Positions 1 to 6,029 of a DNA stretch of 7,329 bases are shown here, piece by piece. A model generated the notes under the pieces. It did not search any database. It saw only the letters and a program-made list of their open reading frames with translations, and was not told the origin of the DNA. The stretch is from Gammaproteobacteria bacterium (GTDB lineage: Bacteria > Pseudomonadota > Gammaproteobacteria > DSM-16500). Position numbers and translations under genes: made by a program. The stretch spans positions 1 to 7,329 of the forward strand of contig JABDEN010000069.1 in NCBI GenBank assembly GCA_013287025.1, read 5' to 3'. Numbering within the stretch: the stretch's first letter is position 1; each line of letters opens with the position of its first letter.

Positions 1-1944
1 CCCCTCGTTACCTTCACACCACCTTTCAAAAAAAAGCCCTTTACCTCAAGTGCCATAATGGCATCTGCATTGATTGGTACTGCTTTTTGGCATAAAAAAG
101 AAAATCAACGAAAATTGACTCCCGAAGAAAAAGCAAAAGAAGAATTATGGAATGGAATAACATGGCATTTAGATGAACGTGATCAACTGACATTAGACGA
201 CATTCCAAATAAAATGGTGGAAGCGTATCTCGCCTTTTCGCATAAACCAGATTTCGCTGAACATTATCGCCAGCATTTACAACTTTTAGTTCGAAAATAC
301 AATTATAACATTAAGGATGCATTGCAATTATTACTGGGATATACATCACAGCAACAATATGCCCTTAAACATCTTCATCCTTCTGAAATTGCAGGGCTTA
401 ATCTTTACGAATTGAGCGCATTAATCAGAGTCAAAGAATATGGCGTAAAAGCAGAAGATATTCGCCATACCAATAGTATTGGCTGTAAATCCACCGCAAA
501 TGTATTTGTGAAATTAGTTGAAGATCAGAAAATGAAACCGAAAGATGCATTAGCAGAAATAATCGGGCTAGAAATTCGTAAAGAAGATCCTAAGAATTCA
601 ATTAAACATGATATTTTGAATGCAGTTGCTCTCAAATTTCGACGACATGATATTTTATTATTGTTAAATGGAAAGAGTATTTCAGAGATAGACTCGAATT
701 CTGACTTACAAGCCCTTTTCAAAATAAAATTAGAATATATTACTGATGCCGTGCGTGACAAATCGTTATTCGCTCTATTAGCACCATTAACAAAATTTAC
801 TCCCCTGCAACAAAGGGTACTTCATGAATTATATTGGGAATCACATCTCCCATTTAGCATTGGAGTGAATCTCATTCAAACCGGAACGGAAGATGAGTTA
901 AGGATGTTTGATACTCGAAAATATAGAAGGCTTGCCTATAAAATCGCTGGAGTAACTGGAGATTTGCTGCATGATAAGGATCTTTGGTTTAATACCAGTA
1001 ATCACGCTTATGCATTAGAAAATCTTCATAAAACACAGCATTTAAAAATGGAAGAAGCGGTTCAGACATTAAAATCTATTCAGGATCAAACACAGATTGA
1101 TTGCATTGCAAAGGGAGCATCGGTTCAAGAAAGTGCGTCCATGAATGAAAATCAAAAACATTATCTTTTATATTTTAGTGAATTCAACTTTAAATATGTA
1201 CATTCACCAGAGTGCAAGCTTACAGCGTCACTCGCATTAAAAATAAAAAGCGCGGGAGAAGTGGATCATGCTTTTTGGAATTTTGAAAAATTTCTCTCGT
1301 CGCGAATTCCTGCTGAAGATTCGATTAAAATGATCAATTTAATGGATAAATCGGCGCATGATTTTTTATATAATGAATCTCATTATCATGGTTTTCCGCT
1401 TGAAAATATCGTCCAATTTTTCTTAAAACCAAGATATCATGATACTAAACGAAAATTTATTAAAAGAGATGAGGTAAAACAAGAATGGACGGAAACAACC
1501 CGCGATAAGTTTCATCCTGCTGTGATTCTTTCTGCCATTTTGGAAGAAAAAAATCATAATCCATTTTCAGAATATGGTAGTTATGATTTTTCTTATGGTA
1601 ACAATCCATATGCTGTGTCAGAACTTGCTTTTCATGTCATGGGATCGGGGCGTGATTTTTTTGTTAAAATCAGCGATGAAAAACCTGTATTTAATAAGGA
1701 ATCCATAGAAAACTTTCATCAAGTAAAAACAACATTGCGAGAACAATTTCCAGAACTTAGCGCTTTTGCTGATGCATTAACTGAAAAGAGCAAAAAAGGA
1801 TTCCATCCGTTCTTCCAAAAACCGCAAGAGATGTTAGATTTAGTGAAAACCATCGAAGAAAAATTTGGGAAGGAAATGAGTGTGCCGGTTGGGTTGCATA
1901 AACCTGAAGAAACTGTGGAGAAATCGAGGGGTTTAAGAAGATAA
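1..1944 (+). CDS. Large protein of unknown function, probably 5'-truncated by the window edge
   Basis: I do not recognise this protein. The first ATG in frame is at 58 and gives 628 residues ending at TAA 1942-1944. However, the frame has no stop from base 1 to 57 and no Shine-Dalgarno sequence precedes ATG 58, so the true start is probably upstream. Numbering from ATG 58, the protein is hydrophilic and mostly predicted helical. It shows no catalytic motif I know and no convincing membrane anchor. Three stretches look like degenerate copies of one helical module: NIKDALQLLLGYTSQQ (84-99), MKPKDALAEIIGLEIRK (159-175) and KMEEAVQTLKSIQDQTQ (about 330-346), each with the pattern (D/E)A(L/V)xxxxG/S. 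The C-terminus is charged and rich in Glu (EEKFGKE, then KPEETVEK). Large helical proteins with weak repeats and Glu-rich tails are common among secreted effectors of Legionella and Coxiella, but that role is only a guess here. The gene is followed by repeat DNA and the convergent cysQ. Confidence 0.8.
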   Translation, partial: PLVTFTPPFKKKPFTSSAIMASALIGTAFWHKKENQRKLTPEEKAKEELWNGITWHLDERDQLTLDDIPNKMVEAYLAFSHKPDFAEHYRQHLQLLVRKYNYNIKDALQLLLGYTSQQQYALKHLHPSEIAGLNLYELSALIRVKEYGVKAEDIRHTNSIGCKSTANVFVKLVEDQKMKPKDALAEIIGLEIRKEDPKNSIKHDILNAVALKFRRHDILLLLNGKSISEIDSNSDLQALFKIKLEYITDAVRDKSLFALLAPLTKFTPLQQRVLHELYWESHLPFSIGVNLIQTGTEDELRMFDTRKYRRLAYKIAGVTGDLLHDKDLWFNTSNHAYALENLHKTQHLKMEEAVQTLKSIQDQTQIDCIAKGASVQESASMNENQKHYLLYFSEFNFKYVHSPECKLTASLALKIKSAGEVDHAFWNFEKFLSSRIPAEDSIKMINLMDKSAHDFLYNESHYHGFPLENIVQFFLKPRYHDTKRKFIKRDEVKQEWTETTRDKFHPAVILSAILEEKNHNPFSEYGSYDFSYGNNPYAVSELAFHVMGSGRDFFVKISDEKPVFNKESIENFHQVKTTLREQFPELSAFADALTEKSKKGFHPFFQKPQEMLDLVKTIEEKFGKEMSVPVGLHKPEETVEKSRGLRR

Positions 1945-1964
1945 ATCAATATTCTGGTAAATTC

Positions 1965-2078
1965 GCCCCCTTTGACAAAGGGGGCCGACATGCGTTATTT
2001 GCATGTCGGGGGGATTTGTTCGCAGTTGTCAAATCTCCCCGCCACCCTTCGGGTGTCGACCCTCTTTTCCAAAGAGGG
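1965..2078. repeat. Composite palindromic repeat with nested hairpins
   Basis: The element lies between the unknown gene and the 3' end of cysQ. It holds a perfect 10-bp palindrome GCCCCCTTTG-A-CAAAGGGGGC (1965-1985), a 9-bp hairpin CCGACATGC/GCATGTCGG (1985-2009), an 11-bp arm pair with one mismatch (2008-2018 with 2030-2040), a short hairpin CACCC-TTC-GGGTG (2043-2055) and an 8-bp hairpin CCCTCTTT-TCC-AAAGAGGG (2060-2078). The right part (2030-2078), reverse complemented, aligns with the left part (1966-2018). The whole is therefore a two-armed inverted repeat centred near 2024. It has no coding capacity of note and looks like a small non-autonomous, MITE-like intergenic repeat. Confidence 0.8.
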
Positions 2079-2083
2079 TTTTC
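2060..2083 (+). terminator. Weak terminator-like hairpin after the unknown gene
   Basis: An 8-bp perfect stem CCCTCTTT/AAAGAGGG with a TCC loop is followed on the + strand by TTTTC. It is the last hairpin of the composite repeat and sits at the end of the upstream + strand gene, directly against the cysQ stop codon. The U-tract is short and the stem is 115 bases past the stop, so termination here is only plausible. On the - strand no T-run follows the stem. Confidence 0.3.
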
Positions 2084-2858
2084 ATACCACAAGAAACCCC
2101 GGATTCAACAAACTTTTTTTATTATATAGCAGCGGTAATTTCGTATCGGCGACAAATAATGTTTTACCGACTTCCTGAATTAAAATATGCCCGGCCGCAG
2201 TATCCCACTCCATGCTGGGTGAAAATCGGGGATAAATATCCGCTTTTCCTTCTGCAACCAATCCAAATTTGAGGGCACTGCCGATAGAAATTTTTTCGAT
2301 TTCTTTTCCCTCATTGCGAAGACTTTGTAAAAATATTTCGGTATTTTCATCGATATGAGACCGAGATACCAATGCTGAAATTTTATTATTTTTCGCGACC
2401 GTTTTTTGTAAAGCAATAGGATGGTTTTGGAAGTATTTAAAAGCCCCTTTTCCCTCTTCTGCGTAATAAGAGATGCCTAAAACGGGCGCATGGATGACAC
2501 CGGCCACAGCTCGATTTTTATGAATCAATGCAATATTGACGGTAAATTCCCCATTTTTTTTAATAAATTCTTTGGTCCCATCTAAAGGATCCACTAAAAA
2601 AAAATATGAAAATTTCTTTCGTTCCGTAAACGTAAATTGCGTATGAGACTCTTCTGAAATAATCGGAATATGAGGATATTCACGCTGTAAATTTTCATAA
2701 ATAAAATGATGCGACGCAAGGTCCGCCTCAGTCAGCGGTGACCGATCATTTTTCATCGTAATGGAAAAAGAAGCCGCTTGATAAATTGGCAGAATTTTTT
2801 CACCCGCTGTTTCTGCTATTTGTCGTAACTTTTCAATATCCACAATACTCATTGACAT
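2082..2858 (-). CDS. cysQ: 3'(2'),5'-bisphosphate nucleotidase CysQ
   Basis: CysQ hydrolyses PAP (adenosine 3',5'-bisphosphate) to AMP and phosphate. This removes the by-product that inhibits sulfotransferases and exoribonucleases. The 258-residue protein belongs to the inositol monophosphatase/FIG superfamily and is close in length to typical CysQ proteins. Motifs: KNDRSPLTEAD (36-46), SEES (68-71) with metal-binding Glu, the DPLDGT signature (90-95) with metal-binding Asp90 and Asp93, and WDTAAG (218-223). I chose ATG 2858-2856 because AAGGG lies 5 bases upstream on the - strand. A longer frame to 2912 exists, but it starts inside repeat DNA and adds a non-conserved leader. A second ATG two codons downstream is possible. 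The gene is divergent from sat/cysC, whose product makes PAPS, so the two fit one pathway. A run of nine T on the coding strand (2604-2596) precedes the DPLDGT codons. Confidence 0.93.
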   Translation of the reverse strand: MSMSIVDIEKLRQIAETAGEKILPIYQAASFSITMKNDRSPLTEADLASHHFIYENLQREYPHIPIISEESHTQFTFTERKKFSYFFLVDPLDGTKEFIKKNGEFTVNIALIHKNRAVAGVIHAPVLGISYYAEEGKGAFKYFQNHPIALQKTVAKNNKISALVSRSHIDENTEIFLQSLRNEGKEIEKISIGSALKFGLVAEGKADIYPRFSPSMEWDTAAGHILIQEVGKTLFVADTKLPLLYNKKSLLNPGFLVV

Positions 2859-2906
2859 TGTTACCCTTAACTTTAAAATTAAAACTTGAAATTCGATAAC
2901 AACATC

Positions 2907-2967
2907 TGTCATTCCCGCGGAGGCGGGAATCTATTACAAATGGATCTCCGCCTTCGCGGAGATGACA
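2907..2967. repeat. Nested palindromic repeat (TGTCAT...ATGACA type)
   Basis: The element is bounded by TGTCAT (2907-2912) and its reverse complement ATGACA (2962-2967). Inside are two perfect 8-bp hairpins: ATTCCCGC-GGAG-GCGGGAAT (2911-2930) and ATCTCCGC-CTTC-GCGGAGAT (2944-2963). The inner edges ATCTATT (2929-2935) and AATGGAT (2939-2945) are also complementary except for one T/G position. Each half is thus a hairpin and the two halves form an inverted pair. It fills the middle of the cysQ-sat/cysC divergent gap. It could form cruciform DNA or, if transcribed, a stable RNA structure. Confidence 0.85.
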
Positions 2968-2988
2968 GTATGCGACTGAAACTACAAA

Positions 2989-2994
2989 TATAAT
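2989..2994 (+). promoter_or_regulatory. Candidate -10 box for sat/cysC
   Basis: A consensus TATAAT lies 13 bases before ATG 3008. No good -35 hexamer is found at 16-18 bases upstream. The nearest TTGACA-like sequence is the ATGACA end of the repeat (2962-2967), 21 bases away, which is too far for ideal spacing. If this box is used, transcription would begin near 3001 and the mRNA leader would be only a few bases long. The assignment rests on the hexamer alone. Confidence 0.4.
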
Positions 2995-3007
2995 ATATCA
3001 ATGGAGA

Positions 3008-4708
3008 ATGAAATTGAACAAAAAATGGATTATTACCCCTCGCCAGCGTTTCGATCTTGAAATGATACTTTCTGACGGTTTTGCACCATTAACCGGTTTT
3101 TTAAATAAAATGGATTATGAATCGGTATGCCACGATATGCACCTCAGTTCAGGCGAAATATGGCCGATGCCAATTACGCTAGATGTGACGGATGAATTCG
3201 CAGGATGTGTTGAAATCCATGACACTATTGAGTTATATGACCCTGATAACACATTAATTGCCTATATGCAGATTGAAGATAAATGGCAACCTGACAAATT
3301 GCGAGAAGCAAACAGCATATTTGGCACCGATGACTTAAAACATCCTGCGGTACATTACCTTTTTTGTCAGGCGGGCAATTGGTATTTGGGCGGTAAAATT
3401 CAAAAAGCTCGTCCTATTATGCATTTTGATTTTCAAGAAATAAGACTCGCGCCTTCGGAATTAAAACAATTATTTCAAAATAATGGAATAAAAAAAATTA
3501 TCGGATTTCAAACAAGGAATCCAATGCACCGCGCACATATGGAATTAACTTTGCGCGCCGCGCGTGAGATGGATGGTCACATATTAATTCATCCAGTGGT
3601 GGGATTAACAAAGTCAGAAGATGTGGATTACTTTACACGCGTCCGTTGTTATCAAAAAATATTAATGCATTATCCAGAAGGTGTCGCAACACTTAGTCTT
3701 TTACCACTTGCCATGCGGATGGCAGGCCCAAGAGAAGCGTTGTGGCACGCATTGATTCGTAAAAATTATGGATGTACGCATTTTATTATTGGACGGGATC
3801 ATGCAGGACCCGGCACTAATTCGTTGGGTAAACCTTTTTATGACCCCTATGCCGCACAGAAATTAGTGGCAGAATTTCAAGATAGGATTGGCATTATCAT
3901 GCTTCCTTTTCAAGAAATGTTATATGTGAAAGAACGTAAAATATTTTGTAGTGTCGATGAAATCGAACCACACGAAACACCGCTTTCCATTTCAGGCACG
4001 GATTTACGTAGCGCTCTCATGCATGAAACTCCCATTCCAGAATGGTTTTCCTATCCTGACATTATTGATGAATTACGCGCGTCTTATTTACCAAAATATA
4101 AAAAAGGATTTACGATATTTTTTACAGGCCTTTCAGGTGCAGGAAAAACGGTATTATCTCAAGCGTTATTTGCTAAATTAAAAAATTTGGGGTTAAAAAA
4201 CGTAAGTATTCTCGATTCTGATGTGACACGCCGTATTTTAGCGAATGATTTAGGCTTTTCCAAAAAAGATCGTGATATTAACATTCGTCGTCTAGGATTT
4301 GTTGCATCCGAGATTACAAAAATTGGCGGTATCGCCATCTGTGCTGCTATTGCGCCGTACAAGGAAAGTAGAAACGCGAATCGTCAACTCATTTCACAAT
4401 ATGGAGGATATATCGAAATATATATTTCGACTTCATTGGAAGAATGTCTAAAACGAGATACAAAAGGTTTATATGCCAAGGCAAAAACAGGGGAATTATC
4501 CAATTTAACGGGCTGGAATGATCCCTATGAAATACCAGAAAATCCTGAACTAAATCTTAATACGGAAAAGTTATCATTAGAAGAATGTGTACATAAAATC
4601 ATAGAATTTTTAGTGCATGATGGATATATCAAATTAGCAAAACCAAAAATGCATTCCAATATCGCTTCACACACCACTGCTCGATCAGCGCATTTGCAAG
4701 AGGAATAA
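3008..4708 (+). CDS. sat/cysC: Bifunctional sulfate adenylyltransferase / adenylylsulfate kinase (PAPS synthesis)
   Basis: The 566-residue cytoplasmic enzyme makes APS from ATP and sulfate and then phosphorylates APS to PAPS. Residues 1 to about 360 are the single-chain Sat-type ATP sulfurylase: QTRNPMHRAH (168-177) holds the nucleotide-binding HxxH, GRDHAGPG is at 262-269 and ISGTDLR at 328-334. Residues about 367-540 are APS kinase: P-loop GLSGAGKT (374-381), LDSDVTRR (402-409), GFSKKDRDINIRR (416-428), APY (449-451) and RDTKGLYAKAK (483-493). The kinase motif reads DSD where DGD is common. Residues 541-566 form a short non-conserved tail. The domain order is Sat then CysC, unlike animal PAPS synthetases. 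Start choice is not clean: GGAG (3003-3006) is only one base from ATG 3008, whereas TTG 3014 has a normal 7-base spacing. I kept ATG. The sulfotransferase follows after 4 bases and cysQ is divergent. Confidence 0.95.
   Translation: MKLNKKWIITPRQRFDLEMILSDGFAPLTGFLNKMDYESVCHDMHLSSGEIWPMPITLDVTDEFAGCVEIHDTIELYDPDNTLIAYMQIEDKWQPDKLREANSIFGTDDLKHPAVHYLFCQAGNWYLGGKIQKARPIMHFDFQEIRLAPSELKQLFQNNGIKKIIGFQTRNPMHRAHMELTLRAAREMDGHILIHPVVGLTKSEDVDYFTRVRCYQKILMHYPEGVATLSLLPLAMRMAGPREALWHALIRKNYGCTHFIIGRDHAGPGTNSLGKPFYDPYAAQKLVAEFQDRIGIIMLPFQEMLYVKERKIFCSVDEIEPHETPLSISGTDLRSALMHETPIPEWFSYPDIIDELRASYLPKYKKGFTIFFTGLSGAGKTVLSQALFAKLKNLGLKNVSILDSDVTRRILANDLGFSKKDRDINIRRLGFVASEITKIGGIAICAAIAPYKESRNANRQLISQYGGYIEIYISTSLEECLKRDTKGLYAKAKTGELSNLTGWNDPYEIPENPELNLNTEKLSLEECVHKIIEFLVHDGYIKLAKPKMHSNIASHTTARSAHLQEE
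4700..4704 (+). promoter_or_regulatory. Ribosome binding site of the sulfotransferase, inside the sat/cysC end
   Basis: GAGGA lies 8 bases before ATG 4713 and is part of the last two sense codons of sat/cysC (GAG GAA). The two genes are separated by only 4 bases. This indicates a shared transcript and probable translational coupling, so PAPS synthesis and PAPS use are likely made together. Confidence 0.75.
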
Positions 4709-4712
4709 CACA

Positions 4713-5753
4713 ATGAAAAATATTCAGAATAAAAATATATTTATCATTTTAGGGTTTTTACGCTGTGGCACCAGCGTTATTACACGAAGTCTAAAAGCAT
4801 TGGATATTGATCTTGGAGAAAAACTCGTCGCGAACTCAGGCTGGAATCCCACGGGTTATTTTGAAGATAAAGAAATTATTCAAAACATCCATTCCAAATT
4901 ATTTGCAACACTTAACCAGCAAAAAAGAAGTATTTTATTGTTTGATAAAAATCAATTAGTGAATAATCCGTCGCTTTCTTCTATCAAAACCGAAGCGATG
5001 CAATTATTAAATCAACGTTTTCATAACACCGATTATTTTGGATTTAAAGATCCTAGTATTTCAAAAATTCTTCCTTTTTGGCATTCTATTTTTGATGAAA
5101 TGAAAATTAAAGATCATTATATTATTGCATTACGAAATCCATTATCTAGTGCGAAATCTTATAGTGATCTCACGGGAACTGATTTAGAATTAGGTTTATT
5201 GTTGTGGTTAATGCATTTTATTCCGGCCGTCGATGATTCTATTGATCGACACGCGATTATAGTCAGTTATGATTTAATGATGCAAAATCCAAGTGCTGAA
5301 TTACAAAGAATAAAAAATAATTTACATATTACGACTCCCGATAATTCGATTGCGGTCCAAGCATTTTTGAACGAATTTTTAAGTAAAAAACTGTATCACA
5401 ACCGTTTTGACGAAGAAAATTTAAAATCTCATCCAGCAACTTCTGTCATTCCTTTATGCATCAGAACCTATCAATTATTATTGCAATTAGCCAAAGATGA
5501 AATATCGTTCCAGCATGAAAAATTTATTATCGAGTGGGCTGAAATCAAATCAGAATTACAAAAGATTTATCCTTTGTATTCCTATATGGATGTTGTTTTA
5601 AAAAGACAAAAAGCAATAACCCGAGAATTAAGTCGCATGAAAAAATCCATTATTTTTAAACTATTTTATCCACTTTATTGGATAGATGATAAATTCCGTC
5701 AAAAAAGAATAATGAAAAGAGCTAAAACCAAGTTGATTACGGCGTATGAATAA
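4713..5753 (+). CDS. PAPS-dependent sulfotransferase family protein
   Basis: The 346-residue protein has the features of bacterial PAPS sulfotransferases. GFLRCGTS (14-21), just after strand one, matches the 5'-phosphosulfate-binding loop. GWNPTGYFED (43-52) is a conserved block of one bacterial sulfotransferase group. FGFKDPSISK (109-118) follows, and RNPLSSAKSYSDLTG (141-155) matches the 3'-phosphate-binding motif with Arg141 and Ser149. There is no signal peptide or clear membrane segment, so it should act in the cytoplasm. The C-terminal part (about 305-346) is strongly basic with an aromatic patch FKLFYPLYWIDDKF, which could dock to membrane or glycan carrier. ATG 4713 has a good upstream GAGGA. 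The gene directly follows the PAPS synthetase gene, which supports PAPS as donor. The acceptor (glycan, lipid, protein or small molecule) cannot be inferred. The family call is secure; the substrate is unknown. Confidence 0.87.
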   Translation: MKNIQNKNIFIILGFLRCGTSVITRSLKALDIDLGEKLVANSGWNPTGYFEDKEIIQNIHSKLFATLNQQKRSILLFDKNQLVNNPSLSSIKTEAMQLLNQRFHNTDYFGFKDPSISKILPFWHSIFDEMKIKDHYIIALRNPLSSAKSYSDLTGTDLELGLLLWLMHFIPAVDDSIDRHAIIVSYDLMMQNPSAELQRIKNNLHITTPDNSIAVQAFLNEFLSKKLYHNRFDEENLKSHPATSVIPLCIRTYQLLLQLAKDEISFQHEKFIIEWAEIKSELQKIYPLYSYMDVVLKRQKAITRELSRMKKSIIFKLFYPLYWIDDKFRQKRIMKRAKTKLITAYE

Positions 5754-5760
5754 TCCTCCC

Positions 5761-5914
5761 CTCGGAGCGCAGAGAATTGCTACAAACCCTCACCCCTAAC
5801 CCCTCTCCCCTCGCTAACGCTCCGGGAGAGGGGAACCTTTTTTTTAATTCCCTTCTCCCATTTATGGGAGAGGGGCTAGGGGTGAGGGTTTGTAGCAATT
5901 CTCTGCGCCCCGGG
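5761..5914. repeat. Long inverted repeat, MITE-like
   Basis: The arms at 5767-5809 and 5866-5908 are 43 bases each and complementary at 42 positions, the mismatch being at 5799. Pairing continues outward imperfectly (CGG 5763-5765 with CCG 5910-5912). The arms carry the CTCACCCCTAACCCCTCTCCC-type sequence seen as dispersed repeats in many proteobacteria. Inside are two local hairpins, CCCCTCTCCC/GGGAGAGGGG (5800-5809 with 5824-5833) and a 12-bp stem with one wobble (5850-5861 with 5864-5875), separated by a run of eight T. The element starts 8 bases after the sulfotransferase stop. No transposase is present. Confidence 0.85.
5800..5845 (+). terminator. Rho-independent terminator-like hairpin after the sulfotransferase
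   Basis: A perfect 10-bp GC-rich stem CCCCTCTCCC/GGGAGAGGGG with a 14-base loop is followed by AACC and then eight T (5838-5845) on the + strand. It is 47 bases past the sulfotransferase stop and inside the long inverted repeat. The 4-base gap between stem and T-run weakens it slightly. It would close the sat/cysC-sulfotransferase transcript. Confidence 0.6.
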
Positions 5915-5933
5915 TGAGAGACGGAAAACACGC

Positions 5934-5943
5934 TGTCATGACA
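5934..5943. other. Perfect 10-bp palindrome TGTCATGACA
   Basis: This perfect palindrome lies 61 bases upstream of the lipoprotein -10 box. Its halves are the same TGTCAT and ATGACA that bound the repeat at 2907-2967, here overlapping by two bases. It could be a protein-binding operator half-site pair or a remnant of that repeat family. Sequence alone cannot decide. Confidence 0.35.
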
Positions 5944-6004
5944 CCATTTATATTCAATAGAATCAATAAAATCCTAGGTACTCGCTTTAATTTTAATCAC
6001 GTTT

Positions 6005-6010
6005 TATAAT
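6005..6010 (+). promoter_or_regulatory. Candidate -10 box for the lipoprotein gene
   Basis: A consensus TATAAT lies 19 bases before ATG 6030. The -35 region at 16-18 bases upstream (around 5981-5988, CTCGCTTT) is a poor match to TTGACA. The transcript would start near 6017, directly at the Shine-Dalgarno GAGGTGA (6018-6024). The position just upstream of a gene that follows a terminator supports a real promoter. Confidence 0.5.
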
Positions 6011-6029
6011 AGAAATTGAGGTGATTATT

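Noticed and set aside
28..35. Run of eight A at the left edge as a slippage site
   Set aside because: It is in sequence whose coding status is uncertain, and runs of this size are expected in AT-rich DNA.
1965..2078. Possible CRISPR or tandem array
   Set aside because: The units are inverted hairpins without regular spacers, and no cas gene is present.
1972..2272. Two short + strand frames over the composite repeat and the cysQ end
   Set aside because: They combine repeat sequence with antisense of conserved cysQ codons and have no ribosome binding site or recognisable product.
2859..2912. Longer cysQ reading frame starting at 2912
   Set aside because: The start codon lies inside the palindromic repeat, has no good ribosome binding site, and adds residues not expected in CysQ; ATG 2858 has AAGGG at proper spacing.
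4204..4230. DSD in place of DGD in the APS kinase domain as a sign of an inactive kinase
   Set aside because: Both Asp residues, the P-loop lysine and the downstream RR, APY and KGLY motifs are intact; Ser at this position is not enough to argue loss of activity.
5737..5931. 64-codon frame on the - strand
   Set aside because: It lies almost wholly in the long inverted repeat, and its low-complexity product (LTPSPSP..., GEGLGVRV) is a typical artefact of this repeat type.
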